Source of the DNA: an uncultured Clostridia bacterium
Lineage (GTDB): Bacteria; Bacillota; Clostridia; TANB77; CAG-508
DNA length: 11,260 nt
NCBI GenBank assembly: GCA_934167685.1
Contig: CAKPLQ010000040.1
Coordinates: 1 to 11,260 of the forward strand
Direction: 5' to 3'
In this document: in pieces, positions 6,147-11,260 of the stretch
How the letters are laid out: every line of letters begins with the position of its first letter
How positions within the stretch are numbered: the stretch's first letter is position 1
Position numbers and translations under genes: made by a program
The notes under the pieces: model-generated
What the model was told of the DNA's origin: nothing
The model's database searches: none
The model's input: the letters and a program-made list of their open reading frames with translations, nothing else

Positions 6147-6695
6147 ATGGATTATACAAATTTAAAAGAAAGAATGGAAAAATCAATAGGAGCATATCAA
6201 GAAAAGTTATCAGAAATAAGAGCAGGTAGAGCAAATCCCGCAATATTAAATAAAATAAAAGTAGATTATTATGGAACACCAACACCAATTAACCAAATGG
6301 CTGGAATATCAGTGCCAGAGGCAAGATTAATAGTTATTCAACCATGGGATATGAGTATTTTAAAAGATATAGAAAAAGCAATATTAGCATCAGACATTGG
6401 AATTAATCCAAATAATGACGGAAAAGTAATAAGACTAGCATTTCCTGAATTAAATGAAGAGAGAAGAAAAGAATTAGTAAAAGAAATTAAAAAAATTGCT
6501 GAAGAGGCAAAAGTTGCAATAAGAGCAATCAGAAGAGATGGAATTGATGAAGCAAAAGCTAAACAAAAAAATAGCGAAATGACAGAAGATGAATTAAAAA
6601 TAGCAGAAACAGAAATTCAAAAAATAACAGATAAAAATATAGAAGAAATTGATAAAATATTAGCAAACAAAGAAACAGAAATAATGAGTGTATAG
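6147..6695 (+). CDS. frr: Ribosome recycling factor
   Basis: With EF-G, splits post-termination ribosomes so that the subunits can be reused. The 182 residues are near the family's ~185. The start at 6147 has AAAGGAGA at 6133-6140; an in-frame ATG at 6096 lies inside the upstream hairpin and has no ribosome binding site. Characteristic segments: the N-terminal helix with LSEIRAGRANPAIL (21-34) including the conserved Arg-Ala-Gly-Arg-Ala, then YYGTPTPINQMA (41-52), VIQPWD (63-68), and GINPNNDGKVIRLAFPELNEERR (85-107, quoted only as GINPNNDG...LNEERR). The C-terminal helices are rich in Lys and Glu. It sits between pyrH and uppS as in most Firmicutes. Confidence 0.97.
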   Translation: MDYTNLKERMEKSIGAYQEKLSEIRAGRANPAILNKIKVDYYGTPTPINQMAGISVPEARLIVIQPWDMSILKDIEKAILASDIGINPNNDGKVIRLAFPELNEERRKELVKEIKKIAEEAKVAIRAIRRDGIDEAKAKQKNSEMTEDELKIAETEIQKITDKNIEEIDKILANKETEIMSV

Positions 6696-6708
6696 CAAGG
6701 AGTAAATA

Positions 6709-7422
6709 ATGGAATTTAACAAAGAAGATATGCCAAAACATATAGCCATAATTATGGACGGAAATAGAAGATGGGCAAGAAACCGAGGAAAGCCTGCAAG
6801 TTTTGGTCACAAAGCAGGAGCAAAAGCATTAGAAAAAATAGTGAGATATGCCAATAAAATTGGTTTAGAATATATCACAGTATATGCATTTTCAACAGAA
6901 AATTGGAAAAGAGCAGAAGAAGAGGTAAAAGCTCTTATGATGTTATTGCAAAGCTATTTGGATGATTACAGTAAAAGAGCAGATTCAGAAAATATAAAAG
7001 TAAAAATTCTTGGAGATATAACTGCACTTTCAGCAGGAATGCAAAAAAGTATTATAAACTGTATGGAAAGAACCAAAAACAATACAGGAGTAACTTTTAA
7101 TATTGCATTAAATTATGGTGGAAGAGACGAAATTGTTAGAGCCGTAAAAAAGATAGCTGAACAGATAAAAGAAGGAAAAATCAAAATAGAAGATATAAAC
7201 GAAGAAATGATTTCAAATAATTTATATACAGAAGGAATGCCAGACCCAGACTTGGTAATAAGAACAAGTGGAGAGATACGATTAAGTAATTTCTTACCTT
7301 GGCAAGTTGTATATTCAGAATTTTTATTTGTAGATAAAAATTGGCCTGATTTTTCAGAAGAAGACCTAGATAATGCAATAATAGAATATCAAAAGAGAAC
7401 AAGAAAGTTTGGAGCAAATTAA
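6709..7422 (+). CDS. uppS: Isoprenyl transferase (undecaprenyl diphosphate synthase)
   Basis: Condenses isopentenyl diphosphate units onto farnesyl diphosphate to make the C55 carrier lipid for peptidoglycan and other wall polymers; it is a cytosolic cis-prenyltransferase. 237 residues, slightly short of ~250 but complete. Motifs: IIMDGNRRWARNRG (14-27) with the catalytic Asp17, VYAFSTENWKR (58-68), ALNYGGRDEI (133-142), and the C-terminal DPDLVIRTSGEIRLSNFLPWQ (179-199, RTSGE-R-SNFLPWQ being the key part). The ribosome binding site is AAGGAG at about 6694-6700. The gap to frr is 13 bases, so they are co-transcribed. Its lipid product carries the UDP-GlcNAc-derived wall precursor, relevant to the zeta kinases downstream. 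Confidence 0.97.
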   Translation: MEFNKEDMPKHIAIIMDGNRRWARNRGKPASFGHKAGAKALEKIVRYANKIGLEYITVYAFSTENWKRAEEEVKALMMLLQSYLDDYSKRADSENIKVKILGDITALSAGMQKSIINCMERTKNNTGVTFNIALNYGGRDEIVRAVKKIAEQIKEGKIKIEDINEEMISNNLYTEGMPDPDLVIRTSGEIRLSNFLPWQVVYSEFLFVDKNWPDFSEEDLDNAIIEYQKRTRKFGAN

Positions 7423-7449
7423 AAATAAAGCAGAAGAAGAGGTAAAAGT

Positions 7450-8265
7450 ATGGATATAAAAAGAGTAACATCAGCGCTATTGGGATTCCCATTAGTTGTA
7501 GTAATATTAACATTTGGCAATAAATATGTCGTAGACATTTTTTTAGCATTGGTTGCAATGCTTGGAATGCAAGAATATTTTAATGCAGTTGCAAAAGAGT
7601 CAAAACCGGTAAGATGGGTAGGATATTTATCATGTCTTTCAATAGCATTGGTTCATATAGTGCCACAGTTTTTAACAGAACAGTTGCAAAGAACAATTTT
7701 ATTAATAGTAATTCCGTTAATAAATTTAATATTATTTGCACAGGTGATAATTACAGATATGAAAATAAACTTTAAAGATATAGCTTATACACTTTTTGGA
7801 ATAATATATGTAATAGGAAATATACTATTTATATCTCTTTTAAGAGGAACTGAGCATGGAATAATACTTGTTTGGTATGCAATTATTTCAGCTTGGGGAA
7901 CAGATATATTTGCATATATTGTAGGCAAAAGATGGGGAAAACATAAATTTAGTAAAGTTAGTCCTAAAAAATCAATAGAAGGATGTATTGCAGGAATTGT
8001 AGGGGCAGTAGTAATTGCAATTATATATACAGTTGCTATGAATTCAATATATAATCTTGAATATTCATATGTTTTAATAGGAATAATAACAACAGTATTA
8101 AGCATAGCCGGCCAACTTGGAGACTTTGCAGCTTCTAGTATAAAAAGATATGTAGATATAAAAGATTATAGTAACTTAATTCCAGGGCATGGTGGAATGT
8201 TAGATAGAATAGATAGTTTAATGTTTTTAGCACCTTATGCATATATATTATTAAGTTTAATATAG
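7450..8265 (+). CDS. cdsA: Phosphatidate cytidylyltransferase (CDP-diglyceride synthase)
   Basis: Makes CDP-diacylglycerol from phosphatidic acid and CTP, the precursor of all bacterial phospholipids; an integral membrane enzyme. 271 residues, normal for Firmicutes. Several hydrophobic segments are visible (about 14-40, 58-72, 82-103, 115-130, 138-158, 177-197, 206-225, 257-271). The catalytic C-terminal signature is clear: SIKR (230-233) followed by KDYSNLIPGHGGMLDRID (238-255). The upstream SAWGTDIFAYIVGK (147-160) and SPKKSIEG (171-178) are also conserved. The ribosome binding site is gaggt at about 7438-7442. In most Firmicutes dxr comes next; here a small ORF and two zeta-like kinases do. 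Confidence 0.96.
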   Translation: MDIKRVTSALLGFPLVVVILTFGNKYVVDIFLALVAMLGMQEYFNAVAKESKPVRWVGYLSCLSIALVHIVPQFLTEQLQRTILLIVIPLINLILFAQVIITDMKINFKDIAYTLFGIIYVIGNILFISLLRGTEHGIILVWYAIISAWGTDIFAYIVGKRWGKHKFSKVSPKKSIEGCIAGIVGAVVIAIIYTVAMNSIYNLEYSYVLIGIITTVLSIAGQLGDFAASSIKRYVDIKDYSNLIPGHGGMLDRIDSLMFLAPYAYILLSLI

Positions 8266-8276
8266 GGGGGAAAGTA

Positions 8277-8444
8277 ATGAGAGAAAATGTAAAATTTGAT
8301 GTAGCACTAGAAATAATATCAAGTAAAATAGCAGATGCGATAAAGGAAAAAAATAGAAAATTAGCAGATCAATATTTGGATGAACGAGAAAAAATCTATT
8401 TAGGAGATTGGGAAACAATAGAAAAAGTTTTACAATATAAATAA
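8277..8444 (+). CDS. Small 55-aa protein, putative antitoxin of the zeta-like kinases
   Basis: The 56-codon frame starts at ATG 8277 behind a GGGGGG run (8265-8270), 11 bases after the cdsA stop, and ends 17 bases before the first zeta-like kinase. The protein is mostly charged helix: DVALEIISSKIADAIKEKN, RKLADQYLDEREKIYLGD, then WETIEKVLQYK. It has no helix-turn-helix, signal peptide or membrane segment. It does not resemble the epsilon antitoxin or PezA by eye. The role is inferred from position and size: a small acidic-basic helical protein just before a zeta toxin is the usual antitoxin place. Coding is supported by the good ribosome binding site, operon spacing and codon use like its neighbours. 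Confidence 0.65.
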   Translation: MRENVKFDVALEIISSKIADAIKEKNRKLADQYLDEREKIYLGDWETIEKVLQYK

Positions 8445-8461
8445 AAGTAGGAGAAGAGAAC

Positions 8462-9319
8462 ATGCAAGATATAGAAGAAATAAAGAAAAAATATAAATTA
8501 AATGAAAAAGAATTTGAAGAAATGTATCAAAATACAAGAAAGATAATATTTCAAAATGCAAAAACATATAAAAATCCAACAGCAATTATTATAGGAGGAC
8601 AGACTGGGGCTGGAAAAGGTGGAATGGATGTATATTCCAAAAAAGAATTTCAAAAAGAAGGTCTAGATTCAATTGTTATAGATGTTGATGTTTTTAGAAT
8701 GTTGCACCCTAAAGCAAAAGAAATAATCACCAAATATCCAACATTGTATACTGAGATAACTGGGCAAGAAACAAGTCCAATAGCAAAAGCAATTTTAGAA
8801 GAAGCAATTGAAAAGGGATATAATTTTATTTTTGAGGGTACAATGAGAAATACAGAAATTTTAGAAACTATGAAAAGAATGCCAACAAATTTTAAAAAAA
8901 TAGTAAGAGTAATAGCTACATCACCAAAAGAAAGTTTATTAACAGCATTTGAGAGAAATGAAGAACAAATAAAATTAATAGGATATGGAAGATTTACAAA
9001 TGTATCTGTACACAATAAATCTTGTCAAGGTGTTTTAGATACATTAAAGATAGTTGAAAAATCTGGAGTGCCTGATAAAATACAAGTATTCACTAGAGGT
9101 AAAGATATTGTAACTCCTGACCTGGTATATGATTCTGAATGCAAAGATAATAAATATGATTCAGCAAGTGAAACATTAGAAAAATATAGATTAGCAAATG
9201 AGGAAAATATTAAAGATACAATTAAAGAGAGATTGAATGAAATACTTAATTCAAGAAAAGTAGAAGCAAAAGAAGAAAAAGAAAGAGAAAAATTAATAAA
9301 AGAAATGGAAATGAAATAG
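8462..9319 (+). CDS. Zeta-toxin-family P-loop kinase, first copy (altered Walker A)
   Basis: Zeta toxins phosphorylate the 3'-OH of UDP-GlcNAc, blocking peptidoglycan precursor synthesis; this is known for zeta/PezT and inferred here. 285 residues. The P-loop is IIGGQTGAGKGG (44-54 region), where the usual Ser/Thr after the Lys (GK[ST]) is Gly53. The beta-strand with the catalytic acid is VIDVDVFRMLHP (72-83), with Asp74 and Asp76. FIFEGTMRNTE (122-132) matches the zeta EGTxR segment that contacts the sugar nucleotide, and TAFERNEEQI (161-170) the ATP-clamping part. A basic/acidic coiled tail (residues 240-285) follows. The ribosome binding site is AGGAGA at 8449-8454. Loss of the Mg-binding Ser/Thr raises the possibility of weak or absent activity. 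Family call strong, toxicity uncertain. Confidence 0.85.
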   Translation: MQDIEEIKKKYKLNEKEFEEMYQNTRKIIFQNAKTYKNPTAIIIGGQTGAGKGGMDVYSKKEFQKEGLDSIVIDVDVFRMLHPKAKEIITKYPTLYTEITGQETSPIAKAILEEAIEKGYNFIFEGTMRNTEILETMKRMPTNFKKIVRVIATSPKESLLTAFERNEEQIKLIGYGRFTNVSVHNKSCQGVLDTLKIVEKSGVPDKIQVFTRGKDIVTPDLVYDSECKDNKYDSASETLEKYRLANEENIKDTIKERLNEILNSRKVEAKEEKEREKLIKEMEMK

Positions 9320-9321
9320 GT

Positions 9322-10254
9322 ATGAAATTAGATGAAGCAATAAAAAAATATGGTATACCAGTACCAAAAGATATAGAAAATTATGATAAAGAAATATATA
9401 AAGAATTTGATAATATGTATTTAGAAAGTTTATATAGTACATTTTATTCGATGGAGGATAAAACAAATGAACCTAAAGGAAATGGTAAGGTAGCAATTGT
9501 ACTTGGTGGTCAAACAGGAGCAGGAAAAAGTTCACTAATAGCGGACACAAAAAGAAATTTACAAAAAGAAGGAAGAAGAATTGTTGTAATAGATGATGAT
9601 CAATATAGAAAATTGTATCCATATGGCAAAGAAATACTAAGAGATTGTCCAGAACATTATACTAAAGTTACTGCGACAGCGACAAGCTTAATAACACCTA
9701 AAATACTAAAGTTTGCATCAGAAAACGGATATAATTTTATATTTGACGGTACAATGAAAAATCCAAGAATCTTAAATACAATGCAGACATGGGATGATTA
9801 TAAAATATATGTAAAAATAATGGCAGCGTCAAGACCAAGAAGTTTGGCAAGTATAGCCATACGAAATGGAGAATTACGAAAAATTGGTGAAGAAGGAAGA
9901 TATATACCAATAGAAGATCATGATGCAACATATTATGGTGTACCAGAAACATTAGAAATGCTAGAAAAATTGAAATTAGCTGAAGAAATTAAAATTTATA
10001 CTAGAGGAGAAAATGAGTTATATCCTAATTTGGAATTTTCTTCAAAATATAATAAAGAAATTTCAAGTGTAGAGAAACTTAGAATATTAAGACAAAGAGA
10101 TGCACAAAAATTTATAGAAACAGCAGAAAAAGATATAAATTATTTGAAAGAATTGGCAAATAATTTGTCTGCAACTGAAAAGGAAGAAATTTATAAGACT
10201 ATAGGAATTATCCAAAATGAATATCTAAATAAGGAAAATAATGCTGAAAGATAA
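9322..10254 (+). CDS. Zeta-toxin-family P-loop kinase, second copy
   Basis: A paralogue of the previous gene, 310 residues, starting two bases after its stop with no clear ribosome binding site of its own, so it is probably translationally coupled. Walker A is intact: GGQTGAGKSS (62-71). The acid-bearing strand is VVIDDDQYRKLYP (88-100). The sugar-nucleotide segment reads FDGTMKNPR (141-149), with Asp and Lys where the first copy and classical zeta have Glu and Arg. ATP-clamp region: IAIRNGELR (178-186). The C-terminal ~60 residues are a Lys/Glu-rich helix (RQRDAQKFIETAEKD). The two copies share order of motifs and phrases such as GYNFIF and IYTRG/VFTRG, so they arose by duplication or joint acquisition. 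The rseP ribosome binding site begins right at its stop codon. Confidence 0.85.
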   Translation: MKLDEAIKKYGIPVPKDIENYDKEIYKEFDNMYLESLYSTFYSMEDKTNEPKGNGKVAIVLGGQTGAGKSSLIADTKRNLQKEGRRIVVIDDDQYRKLYPYGKEILRDCPEHYTKVTATATSLITPKILKFASENGYNFIFDGTMKNPRILNTMQTWDDYKIYVKIMAASRPRSLASIAIRNGELRKIGEEGRYIPIEDHDATYYGVPETLEMLEKLKLAEEIKIYTRGENELYPNLEFSSKYNKEISSVEKLRILRQRDAQKFIETAEKDINYLKELANNLSATEKEEIYKTIGIIQNEYLNKENNAER

Positions 10255-10266
10255 AGGAGGAAAAAC

Positions 10267-11046
10267 TTGATAAATTTTTTAATCAATGCCATAAAAATAA
10301 TATTTTTACTAGGTTTTTTAGTACTTATCCATGAAGGTGGGCACTTCCTTGTCGCAAAAATATGCAAAGTCAAAGTAAACGAATTTGCAATAGGATTTGG
10401 AAAAATACTGTTGCAAAAACAAGGAAAAGAAACAAAATACTCTTTAAGACTTATACCACTTGGTGGCTTTTGTAGTATGGAAGGAGAAGATGAGGAATCT
10501 GATGCTCCAGGATCATTTTCAAAAGCAAGTGTATGGAAGAGAATGGCAATTGTGCTTGCAGGTGCAACAGTAAACATTGTATTTGGAATATTAGTATACT
10601 TTATATTAGTATCGACAGTAGGCATACAATTTGTAGACCCAGCAAAAGACAATATAGCAAATAGAATTTATTACGGAGCACAGGGAACTGGTGAATTTAT
10701 AAAAGCAGTAGCAGATAGTATAAAAACACTATTTTCTGGTGGATTGAAAACAAATCAAATGGTAGGTATTGTAGGAATTTCAGAGGTTGTTGTAAAAACT
10801 AATGGAATAATAAATTATTTGAATTTATTAGCAGTTATATCTGTTTCATTAGGGGTTACAAACTTGTTACCTATACCTGCATTAGATGGAGGCAAAATAT
10901 TGATATTACTTATAGAAATAATAAGAAGAAAGCCTATGAAGATAGAAACAGAAGCCAAAATTCAATTAATAGGATTTTCTATATTAATTGCTTTATCACT
11001 ATTTGTGACATATAATGATATATTAAGAATCGGAGCAGGTTCTTAA
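10267..11046 (+). CDS. rseP: RseP/RasP-type site-2 zinc metalloprotease, short form without PDZ domain
   Basis: Intramembrane protease of the RseP (YaeL/RasP/EcfE) family, which cuts anti-sigma factors and remnant signal peptides inside the membrane. It starts with TTG at 10267, behind AGGAGG ending at 10260; there is no in-frame Met before the active site, so TTG is required. The zinc site is HEGGH (22-26) in the first membrane segment. The beta-hairpin region YSLRLIPLGGFCSMEGE (58-74) is typical. The second zinc-ligand motif is TNLLPIPALDGGK (198-210). Membrane segments: about 6-30, 93-118, 183-203 and 234-250. Usual family length is 340-430. Here the protein passes from the second membrane segment straight into VDPAKDNIANRIYYGAQ (123-139), so the ~80-100-residue PDZ domain is missing with the frame intact. 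GIVGISEVV (167-175), normally after the PDZ, is kept. Confidence 0.9.
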   Translation: MINFLINAIKIIFLLGFLVLIHEGGHFLVAKICKVKVNEFAIGFGKILLQKQGKETKYSLRLIPLGGFCSMEGEDEESDAPGSFSKASVWKRMAIVLAGATVNIVFGILVYFILVSTVGIQFVDPAKDNIANRIYYGAQGTGEFIKAVADSIKTLFSGGLKTNQMVGIVGISEVVVKTNGIINYLNLLAVISVSLGVTNLLPIPALDGGKILILLIEIIRRKPMKIETEAKIQLIGFSILIALSLFVTYNDILRIGAGS

Positions 11047-11147
11047 TATATTTTTTTATTATTCTTAAAATAAACATGTAAATTTAAAATTTCAAGATAT
11101 AGGTTTAAAATAGATATGTTACACGAAAATTGAAAATAAAATATTGA
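11047..11147. other. AT-rich spacer after rseP, no gene seen
   Basis: No ORF or clear terminator hairpin. The usual downstream partner ispG is absent. ATATGTT (11114-11120) has an inverted copy AACATAT at 11191-11197, in front of the transposase start; TGTTACACG at 11117-11125 could be near the left end of the insertion element. Confidence 0.4.
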
Positions 11148-11172
11148 AAGAGAGCACGAAAAATGATATTGT
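11144..11172 (+). promoter_or_regulatory. Possible promoter of the transposase gene
   Basis: TTGAAA (11144-11149) and TATTGT (11167-11172) are 17 bases apart. The left arm of the inverted repeat lies across the -35 edge and spacer, so a protein bound there, such as the transposase itself, could repress it. Moderate match only. Confidence 0.4.
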
Positions 11173-11212
11173 TTAAGTGAACGAAAAATAAACATATCGG
11201 AGGTGCTCTCTT
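11148..11212. repeat. Inverted repeat ahead of the transposase start
   Basis: AAGAGAGCAC (11148-11157) and GTGCTCTCTT (11203-11212) are perfect 10-base inverted copies. The right arm fills the gap between the ribosome binding site GGAGG (11199-11203) and the ATG at 11213. In a transcript containing both arms, the start region would be folded, which could limit translation from readthrough RNA. Three copies of ACGAAAAT/ACGAAAAAT also occur (11123-11130, 11156-11164, 11181-11189) and may be binding sites. Confidence 0.6.
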
Positions 11213-11260
11213 ATGGGTAATAATATCACAAATAAATTAAAATATAAAGAGTCTGTAATA
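11213..11260 (+). CDS. Transposase, N-terminus only (cut by window edge)
   Basis: Sixteen codons, MGNNITNKLKYKESVI, open to the window end, with GGAGG at 11199-11203 nine bases before the ATG. The opening resembles the N-terminal helix-turn-helix of IS3/IS481-type transposases common in Clostridia, which begin with a short basic lead-in of this kind. With so few residues the family call is tentative; the upstream inverted repeat and the broken gene order support an insertion element. Confidence 0.45.
   Translation, partial: MGNNITNKLKYKESVI

Noticed and set aside
1..11260. CRISPR arrays, tRNA or rRNA genes
   Set aside because: No regularly spaced repeats, cloverleaf with CCA end, or rRNA-like conserved segments were seen on either strand.

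Overview
The window is AT-rich, with strongly A/T-ended codons (AGA for Arg, TTA for Leu, ACA for Thr). It carries near-consensus sigma-A promoters and GGAGG-type ribosome binding sites. Together with a pyruvate formate-lyase system, an RseP/CdsA/UppS operon and an Rpn-type nuclease remnant, this suggests a low-GC anaerobic Firmicute, most likely an uncultured gut-type Clostridia. That assignment is inference from composition and gene content, not from a marker gene.

Left part (1-1721), accessory. It opens with the 3' part of a gene for an FGE-sulfatase/C-type-lectin-fold protein. Its last ~140 bases switch abruptly to C/T-ended codons and look like the variable region of a diversity-generating retroelement (DGR) target. 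No reverse transcriptase or template repeat is visible here. About 555 bases without a gene follow. They hold a GC-richer structured stretch, a terminator-like hairpin, and a large nested stem structure (925-1100) that I cannot assign to a known RNA family. Next is an internally deleted Rpn-family nuclease/transposase gene behind a good promoter.

Middle part (1722-5260), fermentation. A consensus promoter drives pflB (pyruvate formate-lyase). A long hairpin lies between pflB and pflA, the radical-SAM activating enzyme. A separate promoter and terminator enclose a 65-aa protein of unknown function.

Right part (5290-11046), a conserved growth operon: pyrH (UMP kinase), frr (ribosome recycling), uppS (undecaprenyl-PP synthase), cdsA (CDP-diglyceride synthase), then rseP (site-2 protease). 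In most Firmicutes dxr sits between cdsA and rseP. Here that position holds a small 55-aa ORF and two tandem zeta-toxin-like P-loop kinases, resembling a toxin-antitoxin module inside a core operon. Zeta-type kinases phosphorylate UDP-GlcNAc, and UppS and CdsA also feed envelope synthesis, so the placement may be meaningful. The RseP homologue is only 259 aa and appears to lack its PDZ domain.

The right edge (11047-11260) is AT-rich spacer followed by the start of an apparent transposase gene with an inverted repeat around its ribosome binding site.
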